Assembly: GCA_038521825.1 (NCBI GenBank) | Contig: JBCBKL010000001.1 | Span: forward strand, 186,001-250,000 | Direction: 5' to 3' | From: JBCBKL01 sp038521825 | GTDB lineage: Bacteria; Pseudomonadota; Alphaproteobacteria; Rhodobacterales; Rhodobacteraceae | Length of the DNA stretch: 64,000 nucleotides | Part shown: positions 8,745-16,231 of the stretch, in pieces | Layout of the letters: each line of letters starts with the position of its first letter | Position numbering within the stretch: the first letter of the stretch is position 1 | The notes under the pieces: generated by a model | Seen by the model: only the letters and a program-made list of their open reading frames with translations | Databases searched by the model: none | What the model was told of the DNA's origin: nothing | Position numbers and translations under genes: made by a program

Positions 8745-10241
8745 TCAGCTTTCAGATGGTGCGCCGCCCGCGGCGGATTGACGGGAAATACAGGCTTTCA
8801 GTGCGTCGATCCGTTCGGGGTTCACAGCGGGTCCGGTGTCTTCTGCTAGAATGGATTGCCAGACTTTAGTCGCCCGGGGGCTTGCATCTTGCGAGCCGCG
8901 TTCTTTCCATGTGCCGAAGTTGGCATAGTCATGGACGACGGGCTCATAAAACTCGATCTGGTAGCGGGCGATCGTTTGGGCGGCGGAGAAGAAGTGGCCG
9001 CTAGGCTGAACCTCGGCAAGGGCGCCGAGCCCAATTTCCGATGCGCCGGCCTGCGCCCCCGCGCACAGCTCTGCCACCATGTTGAGTACTTCGACGTCGC
9101 AAATCAGCTTTTTGTAGCTGACGGTCAGGCCTCCCTCGAGCCAACCTGCCGAATGGATCACCAACGTCGCGCCCGCCAGAATGTAGCACCAAAGCCCCAA
9201 CTGGTTCTCGTTGGCCGCCTGAACATCATTGAGGTTGGCCGCCGATCCAGCAGCGCTGCGCCACGGAAGGCCAATCATGCGGGCAAGCTGACCAGCGGCA
9301 AGTGATGCGTGAAAGTGTGCCGGGGTACGGAAGGCAGGCGCACCTGATTTCATGTCGACGTTCGAGGTAAAGGTGCCATAGCAGATCGGCGCGCCCTTTC
9401 TGGCAAGCTGCGTGAGTGTGATTGCACTCGCCGCAGTGATCGGGGCCATCGCCCCCATCAGCGTGAATGGCGCGACGATGGAGACTTGGTTCGCCCGAGC
9501 GAAATCAATCAATCCTCGCGCCATCGGCACATCCAGCACGCGCGGGCTGTTGGTGTTGATGAGTGTATAACAGTGCGGCTCTGCTCTGAATTCTGCGTCA
9601 TCCAGTCCGCGACAGTCGCGCAACATCTCGAAACTTTCGCCCACCTGTGGGCTGCCACGCGAAGAGATGAAGGGCAGCTTGTCGCTGAGCGTGAGCTGGG
9701 CCTCCATCGTGAAATAGTGGCGCAGATGGATCGGTACGTCCTGCGGCCCGATCAGCGCTGGCATCATCTGAAGCACATCATAGTGCTGCGTAATTCGAAC
9801 CAGTTCACGGTAGTCTTGGACCGTCCCCGGCCGTCGGCCGCGTGTAAGATCGGTCGCGTGCGGCGCTCCCGCACCCGGCTGAAAGTTGAGGAGGTCCAGT
9901 TCAAGCAGGACGTCACGGTCGCGTGCCCCGGCCCTGCAGGTGATAGAGCGCGGCGCGGAGGTAAGTGCGGCCTCGACGATTTCCCGGCCGATGAAGACCA
10001 TCTCACCTTCGACGCGGGCACCGCCCTGCCGATAAAGGCGGCGTGCTTCTGAAAGCAGAACCTTGATCCCCAACTCCTCAAGCGTGCGCAGCGATGCCTC
10101 GTGCATCGACGCGATCTCATCGTCGCTGAAAATGGTCATGGGCGGGAATGGGTTGCGCAGATGTCGGTAATTCACCTTTCGTTTCGAGGCAGTGTCCCCT
10201 CGCGGAGCGCGGCGTCGCCTTCTTGCGCGGGCCTCTGTCAT
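8745..10241 (-). CDS. MttB-family (trimethylamine/betaine) methyltransferase, non-pyrrolysine
   Basis: 498-residue member of the trimethylamine methyltransferase superfamily: PFPPMTIFSDDEIASMHEASL and LEELGIKVLLSEARRLYRQGG at the start, ending with TIARYQIEFYEPVVHDYANFGTW. The frame is continuous with no in-frame amber codon, so it is a pyrrolysine-free member; such proteins include a characterised glycine betaine methyltransferase. The ATG at 10241 overlaps the stop of the DMGDH-like gene (ATGA). Family members pass a methyl group to a corrinoid protein, yet none is encoded nearby. Substrate could be glycine betaine, proline betaine, carnitine or similar. Confidence 0.85.
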   Translation of the reverse strand: MTEARARRRRRAPRGDTASKRKVNYRHLRNPFPPMTIFSDDEIASMHEASLRTLEELGIKVLLSEARRLYRQGGARVEGEMVFIGREIVEAALTSAPRSITCRAGARDRDVLLELDLLNFQPGAGAPHATDLTRGRRPGTVQDYRELVRITQHYDVLQMMPALIGPQDVPIHLRHYFTMEAQLTLSDKLPFISSRGSPQVGESFEMLRDCRGLDDAEFRAEPHCYTLINTNSPRVLDVPMARGLIDFARANQVSIVAPFTLMGAMAPITAASAITLTQLARKGAPICYGTFTSNVDMKSGAPAFRTPAHFHASLAAGQLARMIGLPWRSAAGSAANLNDVQAANENQLGLWCYILAGATLVIHSAGWLEGGLTVSYKKLICDVEVLNMVAELCAGAQAGASEIGLGALAEVQPSGHFFSAAQTIARYQIEFYEPVVHDYANFGTWKERGSQDASPRATKVWQSILAEDTGPAVNPERIDALKACISRQSAAGGAPSES

Positions 10242-12643
10242 CTCCGCATGGCCGTACCGCTTGGATCGTAGGGAGATGGCGGGACGACTTTGGCCGGGCA
10301 TTCTTTTCCGACGACATGAACGCTGAGATCGGTGCCCGGCTCAGTCAAATCCGTATCAACCATCGCCATGGCAAGCGACTTACCAACCGTATGCCCGTAA
10401 GCACCCGACGTTACAAAGCCAACGAGGCTTTCACCCTGCCAGACGGGTTCGTAACCGCTCGCGTCGGCATCGGCGCTATCGACGTCGAGCGTAACCAGCC
10501 GTTTCGAGGGGCCGTTACCATCTCGTTCCGCGATCGCGGCTTCCTGTCCCACAAAGTCGCCTTTGTCCCATGCGATCCAGCGGTCCATACCAGTCATTCG
10601 AGGCGTGCGATCTTGGGTGAATTCCGCTGACCAGATGCCAAAGCTCTTCTCGATCCGGGTCGACAGCATCGCGTTGAAACCGCATTCTCTCAGGCCTTCT
10701 GATGCCCCGGCCTCAAGAAGCATTCGCCGCAGCGCGATGTGATCACCGTAGCGGCAACTGATCTCATAGCCGAGTTCCCCAGTTACGGACATCCGCGCCA
10801 CATGACCTTGCACCAGTCCAATGTCGAAATGCCCACAGCCCATGAACGGCAGGGCGCTGATATCCTGTTCAACAAGCTTCTCGATCACCGCGCGCGATTT
10901 CGGGCCAGCCAGAGCCAATCCGCACATCTCTTCGCCAATGTCCCTTACCGCGACCCCTTCAATCACATGCTCGTTGAACCAACGCATGTGCCAGGCCCGC
11001 AGATAATACGAGCCCATGATCCACCAGGTACCATCCTCCCAATTCAACAGCGTCAGGTCACCCTTGAGCCGTCCGTCGGGCGCAAGCATCACTGCAAGGC
11101 GGGCACGGCCCGGTGTTGGCAGCTTGGTGGCGAGGAGCGTGTTCAGCCAGCGTTCTGCATTCGGGCCGCTGACCTCGTACCGACTGAAACCCGTGATATC
11201 GAGCAGCCCGACATCTTCTCTGATAGCACGACACTCCTCGGCGACGATGGGGAATGCGTTCGAACGCTTGAGCGTGGGTGTCTCATCGAAGCCTTTAGGG
11301 GCAAAGTACAGCGGGACCTCAAGATCCCAGCTCAGCCCCCACTTGCAGCCGGCCTCCGTCATCGCATCGTGCGCGGGGGCCATCTTGAGGGGTCGGCCAG
11401 CCGGCAATTGTTCGTTCGGGTATGTCATGACGAACCGGCGCGAATAGAATTGGCCAGTCGTTTCGCGAATGTATCTCTTATTCTCAGCGAATGTCCCGTA
11501 TCGCGCTACGTCCATTGACCAAGCATCTGCCTCAGGTTCACCGTGGATCATCCACTCGGCCAGCGTCTTTCCGACACCGCCACCCTGAAGAAAGCCTGCC
11601 ATGACCGCACATGCGGACCAATAGCCGCGCTTGCCCGGAACCGGCCCAACCAGCGGATTGCCGTCAGGCGAGAATGTGAAGGCACCATTTACCCATGTCT
11701 TGATGCCAACATCCTGTATTGACGGGTACCGCTCAAAGCCCAAGGTGAGTTCGTTTTCGATGCGGTCCAATTGCTCTTGGAACAGCTCTTCGCCGTAACT
11801 CCAAGGTGCGCCGTCCATGGCCCAATGCTCGTGGTCAATCTCGTAGATGCCGACCAGAACCCCCTTCTGGTCCTGACGCATATAGGTGAAACCCTCGAGA
11901 TCGACCGTCATCGGCATCTCGAAATCCGAGGCGGCTACCTCAGGGACGGTATCCGTTACCAGATAATGGTGCTTTAGCGGCGAAACGGGGAGCTCAATAC
12001 CAGCCATCCGGCCAATCTGTTTGGCCCAAAGTCCACCGGCGTTAACGACATGCTCACAGGTGATCGTGCCCTTGTTCGTCACCACCTGCCACCCATCATG
12101 TGTCTGGATCAACGCCTCGACCTTGGTCTCTTCGTAGTATTCGGCGCCCCGTCTTTTCGCAGCAGTTGCATAGGCCTGCACCGTACCGGTCGTATCAATA
12201 TAGCCTTCGCGATCGGCCCACATCGCACCCAGCACACCGTCGGTCGACATGATGGGGCAGCGCTTTTGTGCTTCTTCCGGAGAGATCAATTCGCAGTCAT
12301 CGATGCCAATCGACTGAAAGATGCGGTAGTTCGCCTGCAACCATTCCCAGCGTTCTGGCGTTCCCGCGAGGGTTAGGCCGCCTGTCATGTGCAGCCCGAT
12401 GTTCTGACTTGACTCGGCTTCGATCTCTGAAAGCAGGTCGATTGTGTAGGCTTGCAACGCGGCCATGTTGGGGTCTGCGTTCAGAGCGTGAATGCCGCCG
12501 GCCGCATGCCAGGATGAACCTGACGCAAGGCGCCGACGCTCCAGCATCACGACATCGGTCCAACCGAACTTCGCGAGATGATACAGCACCGATGCGCCGA
12601 CCACACCGCCGCCAATCACGACAACCCGATACTGCGATCTCAT
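10238..12643 (-). CDS. Dimethylglycine dehydrogenase-like FAD/GcvT protein
   Basis: 801 residues in the DMGDH/sarcosine dehydrogenase architecture: FAD domain (VVVIGGGVVGASVLYHLAKFG, about residues 6-26), the segment GSSWHAAGGIH whose His is the covalent flavin site in mammalian DMGDH, a FAO_M middle domain around 375-430, then a GcvT-like tetrahydrofolate domain to the C-terminus (TGFSRYEVSGPNAERWLN, GELGYEISCRYGDH). It should oxidatively demethylate an N-methyl amino acid and hand the one-carbon unit to tetrahydrofolate. Start is the ATG at 12643 with AAGGTGG upstream. First gene of the cassette, divergent from the zinc operon. Confidence 0.9.
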   Translation of the reverse strand: MRSQYRVVVIGGGVVGASVLYHLAKFGWTDVVMLERRRLASGSSWHAAGGIHALNADPNMAALQAYTIDLLSEIEAESSQNIGLHMTGGLTLAGTPERWEWLQANYRIFQSIGIDDCELISPEEAQKRCPIMSTDGVLGAMWADREGYIDTTGTVQAYATAAKRRGAEYYEETKVEALIQTHDGWQVVTNKGTITCEHVVNAGGLWAKQIGRMAGIELPVSPLKHHYLVTDTVPEVAASDFEMPMTVDLEGFTYMRQDQKGVLVGIYEIDHEHWAMDGAPWSYGEELFQEQLDRIENELTLGFERYPSIQDVGIKTWVNGAFTFSPDGNPLVGPVPGKRGYWSACAVMAGFLQGGGVGKTLAEWMIHGEPEADAWSMDVARYGTFAENKRYIRETTGQFYSRRFVMTYPNEQLPAGRPLKMAPAHDAMTEAGCKWGLSWDLEVPLYFAPKGFDETPTLKRSNAFPIVAEECRAIREDVGLLDITGFSRYEVSGPNAERWLNTLLATKLPTPGRARLAVMLAPDGRLKGDLTLLNWEDGTWWIMGSYYLRAWHMRWFNEHVIEGVAVRDIGEEMCGLALAGPKSRAVIEKLVEQDISALPFMGCGHFDIGLVQGHVARMSVTGELGYEISCRYGDHIALRRMLLEAGASEGLRECGFNAMLSTRIEKSFGIWSAEFTQDRTPRMTGMDRWIAWDKGDFVGQEAAIAERDGNGPSKRLVTLDVDSADADASGYEPVWQGESLVGFVTSGAYGHTVGKSLAMAMVDTDLTEPGTDLSVHVVGKECPAKVVPPSPYDPSGTAMRR

Positions 12644-12700
12644 TGCAATTCCACCTTTGCGCTCTGCCGCGCCGTAGGCTATCGCTCCTTCGTCGCGATT

Positions 12701-12720
12701 ACTAGACATTTGTGTCTAGT
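12701..12720. promoter_or_regulatory. Palindromic operator candidate for the amine cassette
   Basis: ACTAGACATTTGTGTCTAGT: two perfect 8-bp arms around a 4-bp centre, 58 bases upstream of the DMGDH-like start. Size and symmetry suit a TetR-family dimer, and the only regulator in the cassette is TetR-type. A related half, TTTGTGTCGAG, recurs at 12762-12772, 53 bp from TTTGTGTCTAG at 12709-12719. Confidence 0.5.
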
Positions 12721-12748
12721 GGTATCGAATATCGCTGTTCGGGTGATC

Positions 12749-12773
12749 TCGAACATGTCAATTTGTGTCGAGA
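12749..12773. promoter_or_regulatory. Second, weaker operator-like site
   Basis: CTCGA and TCGAG arms flank 15 bases that include TTTGTGTC, the half-site seen in the perfect palindrome at 12701-12720. The 53-bp offset equals about five helical turns, so both sites would lie on one face of the DNA. Support is symmetry and resemblance only. Confidence 0.3.
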
Positions 12774-12875
12774 GAGATTGGCTGTCCGACGAGTCGGCCC
12801 AGTCGCAAGGAAACTGTCAGTGAGCCAGCGGACCATTGCCTTGATGCACAAATAGCGATGGGCTACGGCAGAAAA

Positions 12876-12893
12876 GCAATGTTATATCATGAC
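12876..12893 (+). promoter_or_regulatory. Zur-box-like operator
   Basis: GCAATGTTATATCATGAC, an imperfect palindrome (12 of 18 positions symmetric) closely resembling the AATGTTATANNATAAC-type Zur sites of proteobacteria. It sits 53 bases upstream of the first gene of the zinc-linked operon, where a zinc-loaded Zur would block transcription. Assigned by similarity to the remembered consensus and by the neighbouring genes. Confidence 0.6.
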
Positions 12894-12945
12894 AGATCCA
12901 AGATGTTTGAATAGACCACACGCATGGACCAAAGGGAGAGTTGAA

Positions 12946-13521
12946 ATGAAATTTATGCCTTGCCTGACGCTTTCAGCGGTCGCACTGGTCGCGCTTCCTG
13001 CGATCGCAGAAGACGCGCGCCAGCTCGACGCACACGAACATGGCCACGGGGCGCTGAATATCGCCCTCGAAGGTAATCAAGTCGCCATAGAGCTTGAAGC
13101 GCCAGGTTTTGATATCGTGGGTTTCGAGTACGCTGCCGAGAGTGACGAGGACAAAGCGTTGGTCGAAGCCGGCCTTAAGATCCTGTCAGACCCGACCAAC
13201 CTCTTCGTTCTTCCCGATGCTGCGGGATGTTCTGTCACCGAGGCAAAGGCGGAACTGCACGGTGAGGAAGAGCACCATGGGGATGACCACGGTCATGAAG
13301 ATCATGCCGAGGAGGCCGGTGAGGATGCCCATTCAGAATTCCATGCCGAGTATCTCATGAGCTGTGCAGATGTGACGCGCCTGACGCGCATTGAACTCGC
13401 GTATTTCTCCCAGTTCGAAAATGCGGAAGAGCTTGAGGTTCAACTGGTGACCGAGACGGGAGCAGCTTCGCTTGAGGCGTCGCCAGACAACACCGTGCTT
13501 GATCTCGCCGGGGCGATGTAG
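12946..13521 (+). CDS. DUF2796 periplasmic zinc-binding protein (ZrgA-like)
   Basis: 191 residues: a signal peptide (about 1-21, ending AIAEDA), then AHEHGHGALNIALEGNQVAIELEAPG, the DUF2796 core, and a His/Glu/Asp-rich stretch at residues 105-133 suited to binding zinc. DUF2796 proteins are part of the zinc-induced zrgABCDE operon of Vibrio, and here the same partners follow: ATPase, FtsX permease and DUF3299. ATG 12946 has a GGGAGAG ribosome site; an ATG at 12889 would overlap the Zur-like box. Likely expressed under zinc starvation. Exact role, capture or delivery of zinc, is not established. Confidence 0.85.
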   Translation: MKFMPCLTLSAVALVALPAIAEDARQLDAHEHGHGALNIALEGNQVAIELEAPGFDIVGFEYAAESDEDKALVEAGLKILSDPTNLFVLPDAAGCSVTEAKAELHGEEEHHGDDHGHEDHAEEAGEDAHSEFHAEYLMSCADVTRLTRIELAYFSQFENAEELEVQLVTETGAASLEASPDNTVLDLAGAM

Positions 13522-13523
13522 GA

Positions 13524-14240
13524 TTGACGACAACCCAAGATGTTTCCGCGGTCCGGCTTCGTGGCCTTGAGTTTTCGTGGCCGGGCCGCACCGGATTTGC
13601 CCTTTGTGTCAGCGACTTCGATGTGCAGGTCGGCGAAAGGGTTTTCCTTTTCGGTGCGAGTGGTTCCGGTAAATCTACTCTCCTTAGTTTGATTTGCGGA
13701 GTTGCGCAGCCACAAAGGGGGAGCATCGAGGTAAATGGTGTTGACCTGACAGCGTTGAATGGTCCGAGCCGTGATCGGTTTCGGGCCAATCGCATCGGCG
13801 TCATCTTCCAGATGTTCAATCTGCTGCCCTACGCATCACCGCTCGAAAACATCCTGCTCGCTCTGGCATTTGCTCCGGAACGAAGACGGCGCATTTCCGA
13901 CCCCAAGGCCGAAGCGCTTCGGCTCACCACCGAACTCGGCCTTGCGCCTGATCTGGTCGAAAATGCTCGTGCTACGGAACTGAGCATTGGTCAACAGCAG
14001 CGGGTCGCTGCTGCACGTGCCCTGATCGGGAAGCCGGGACTTGTGATCGCCGACGAACCCACATCTGCCCTTGATGCTGCTGCCCAGCAAGCGTTCGTGG
14101 ATCTTCTTATGCGGCAGGTTAACGAGGTTGGCGCCACACTGCTGATGGTCAGCCACGATAGGCGTCTGGAAAAGTCCTTTGACCGTACGCTGGATCTCTC
14201 GCAAATAGCCATCGGTACACAAAGAGAACTATGCGACTGA
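13524..14240 (+). CDS. ABC transporter ATPase of the zrg-like zinc operon
   Basis: 238-residue LolD/MacB-type ATPase: Walker A GASGSGKST, Q-loop FQMFNLLPY, Walker B LVIADEPTSALD and switch His in VSHDRR. The signature reads LSIGQQQR rather than LSGGQ, a Gly-to-Ile change. Translation appears to begin at TTG 13524, two bases after the DUF2796 stop. Its end overlaps the permease start by 10 bases. With the FtsX-like permease it forms a type VII (mechanotransmission) ABC system rather than a classic importer, so it may energise an envelope process linked to zinc uptake. Confidence 0.9.
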   Translation: MTTTQDVSAVRLRGLEFSWPGRTGFALCVSDFDVQVGERVFLFGASGSGKSTLLSLICGVAQPQRGSIEVNGVDLTALNGPSRDRFRANRIGVIFQMFNLLPYASPLENILLALAFAPERRRRISDPKAEALRLTTELGLAPDLVENARATELSIGQQQRVAAARALIGKPGLVIADEPTSALDAAAQQAFVDLLMRQVNEVGATLLMVSHDRRLEKSFDRTLDLSQIAIGTQRELCD

Positions 14241-15481
14241 TCCGACTGGCTTGGCATTCTCTTCTCAGTCGGCGGTTGACCGTCGCGCTGACCGTGTTCG
14301 CAATCGCATTGTCCGTCGCACTGTTTCTGGGCGTGGAAAAGGTGCGCACCGGCGCGAAGGCGAGCTTTGCCGACACAATTTCGGGAACAGATCTGATTGT
14401 GGGCGCGCGGTCAGGTGGGGTCCAGTTGCTGCTTTATTCGGTTTTTCGGATCGGTAACGCGACCAACAACGTGACTTGGGAAAGCTACGAAGACATCGCG
14501 CAACGTGAAGAGGTCGAATGGATCGTGCCGATGTCTCTGGGGGACAGTCACCGCGGGTTTCGCGTCCTTGGAACAACCGAGGAATTCTTTGATCGATACA
14601 AGTACCGGGGCAATCGCGATCTGGATTTTGTGCAGGGAGCAGTTTTTGGGAACTTGTTTGACGCGGTAATCGGAGCGGATGTTGCGGCTCAACTCGGCTA
14701 CGCGATTGGGCAGGAGATTGTGGTCGCGCATGGGCTTGCCTCCTTTACCGAGCATGATGACAAACCTTTCGTCGTCTCCGGAATTCTTGAGAAGACGGGT
14801 ACCCCGGTGGACCGGACCGTGTTTGTCAGCCTCGAAGCGATCGAGGCGATCCATATCGACTGGAAGGGCGGGGGAAGATCTCAGAACACCATCAGCGCCG
14901 AAGAAGTGCGTCAGATGGATCTCCAGCCGCAGGCGATCACAGCCGCCTTGGTCGGTGTAAACTCCCGTCTCCAGATTTTTGGACTGCAACGTTGGGTTAA
15001 TCAGTACCCGGAAGAGCCGCTACTGGCGATACTACCTGGCGTCGCACTCGGTGAGCTTTGGGATATCATCGGCGTCGCGGAGCGCGCCCTGATGGGCGTT
15101 TCGATTATGGTTGTTGTGACGGCCCTGCTTGGAATGGTTGCGGTTATCTTCGCGGGTCTGAACGAGCGACGGCGGGAGATGGCAATACTGCGCGCCGTGG
15201 GTGCGCGGCCTTGGACGATCCTCCTGCTTCTCACGACTGAGGCGGCGCTTATCAGCCTGATTGCGGTGATCCTCGGCCTTGGGCTGCTCTACACGGGTTT
15301 GTTTGCGGCACGCTCTTATGTCGACTCAGCTTTCGGACTATATCTTGAGATAAGTGTCCCAAGCGTCCGCGAGTGGCTTGTGCTTGGAGCTGTTGTGGCG
15401 GCTGGAACGTTGGTGAGTTTGGGGCCGGCCATCAGGGCCTATCGGATGTCTTTGACTGACGGAATGCAGGTGAAATTGTAG
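14231..15481 (+). CDS. FtsX-like ABC permease of the zrg-like zinc operon
   Basis: 416 residues in the MacB/LolE layout: one N-terminal membrane helix (about 12-35, LTVALTVFAIALSVALFLGV), a large periplasmic domain (about 40-280), then three C-terminal helices with the FtsX core (VVTALLGMVAVIFAGLNERRR, ILRAVGARPWTI). The start overlaps the ATPase gene, so both are coupled. Neighbours DUF2796 and DUF3299 tie it to zinc. A general lipoprotein or peptide exporter is the alternative if context were ignored. Confidence 0.88.
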   Translation: MRLIRLAWHSLLSRRLTVALTVFAIALSVALFLGVEKVRTGAKASFADTISGTDLIVGARSGGVQLLLYSVFRIGNATNNVTWESYEDIAQREEVEWIVPMSLGDSHRGFRVLGTTEEFFDRYKYRGNRDLDFVQGAVFGNLFDAVIGADVAAQLGYAIGQEIVVAHGLASFTEHDDKPFVVSGILEKTGTPVDRTVFVSLEAIEAIHIDWKGGGRSQNTISAEEVRQMDLQPQAITAALVGVNSRLQIFGLQRWVNQYPEEPLLAILPGVALGELWDIIGVAERALMGVSIMVVVTALLGMVAVIFAGLNERRREMAILRAVGARPWTILLLLTTEAALISLIAVILGLGLLYTGLFAARSYVDSAFGLYLEISVPSVREWLVLGAVVAAGTLVSLGPAIRAYRMSLTDGMQVKL

Positions 15482-15482
15482 G

Positions 15483-16031
15483 ATGAAGACTTTCAGAACT
15501 GACAAAACGTCAAGCAACCCAACACTTGATCGTCGCCGGTTTCTGGCGACAACTGCCGCGTGCCCGGTGTTGATGGTCGCAGGCGCCGCGTATGCCAAGG
15601 ATGTTATTGAACTCGAATGGGATGATCTGATCCCGGAAGGGAAATCGGGTGTGCTGCTCGACAAGCTGCGCCAAATGGGCGTCGTCCGGCATGGGCAATT
15701 GTCGACCGGTTTCGAGCAGGAAGAAGCGCGTGCGGTGACCGATGCATATAACGGTGAAATTGTGCGCTTGCCGGGTTTTGTCGTGCCGCTCGATTTCAGC
15801 GGGACGGGGGTGACGGCATTCATCCTTGCGCCGTTTGTCGGCGCCTGTATCCACGTGCCGCCGCCTCCTGCGAACCAGCTTGTGCTTGTGACTACCGAAG
15901 AACCTTACGAATACGACGGTCTTTTTGAACCAGTCTATGTGACGGGCATGTTCGGAACGGCCGCTACAGGGACCGCACTGGCCGAGATCGGTTATGCCAT
16001 GTCGGCAGAGAAGATCGTTCCTTACTATTAG
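15483..16031 (+). CDS. DUF3299 protein, Tat-exported, zrg-like operon
   Basis: 182 residues. The N-terminus TLDRRRFLATTAACP followed by a hydrophobic run ending AAYA looks like a twin-arginine signal. The mature part carries ELEWDDLIPEG, VRLPGFVVPLDF, FILAPFVGACIHVPPPPANQ and VTGMF, which mark the DUF3299 family. The conserved Cys and His in GACIHVPPPP could bind a metal. It starts one base after the permease stop. DUF3299 genes occur with DUF2796 and ABC genes in the Vibrio zrg operon, so I place it in a zinc-related envelope function; the biochemical role is unknown. Confidence 0.85.
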   Translation: MKTFRTDKTSSNPTLDRRRFLATTAACPVLMVAGAAYAKDVIELEWDDLIPEGKSGVLLDKLRQMGVVRHGQLSTGFEQEEARAVTDAYNGEIVRLPGFVVPLDFSGTGVTAFILAPFVGACIHVPPPPANQLVLVTTEEPYEYDGLFEPVYVTGMFGTAATGTALAEIGYAMSAEKIVPYY

Positions 16032-16037
16032 TTTTCC

Positions 16038-16062
16038 GCTGCCTCGCTGGCAGCCACATTTT
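16038..16062 (+). terminator. Rho-independent terminator candidate after the zinc operon
   Basis: Six-bp stem GCTGCC/GGCAGC with loop TCGCT, then CACA and five T, starting 6 bases after the DUF3299 stop. Confidence 0.55.
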
Positions 16063-16155
16063 TGATGTTCGTTTCGACGAGACCCTTGCGCTGACGGCCA
16101 GCGCGACACTTCGCGCCTCTTTTTTTCGAACCGCCACGGTGGGTTCTGTTCCTGA

Positions 16156-16173
16156 CTGTCATATGACCGTGAA
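16156..16173 (+). promoter_or_regulatory. Pho-box-like site before phoX
   Basis: CTGTCATATGACCGTGAA: the first seven bases are a perfect Pho half-site (CTGTCAT); after 4 bases the second half CCGTGAA matches four of seven. It lies 58 bases upstream of the PhoX start. PhoX-type phosphatases are commonly PhoB-controlled, which supports the reading. The second half is weak. Confidence 0.4.
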
Positions 16174-16231
16174 CGTTACACAGTAACACTGTTGTCACAC
16201 TCAAATTCTAGCCAACGAGATGGAGCAACCA

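Noticed and set aside
8745..10241. Pyrrolysine-containing MttB
   Set aside because: The frame has no in-frame amber codon and no pyl genes are visible, so it is a pyrrolysine-free member.
10739..11518. 259-codon ORF antisense to the DMGDH-like gene
   Set aside because: Opposite a clear FAD/GcvT protein, with no motif of its own.
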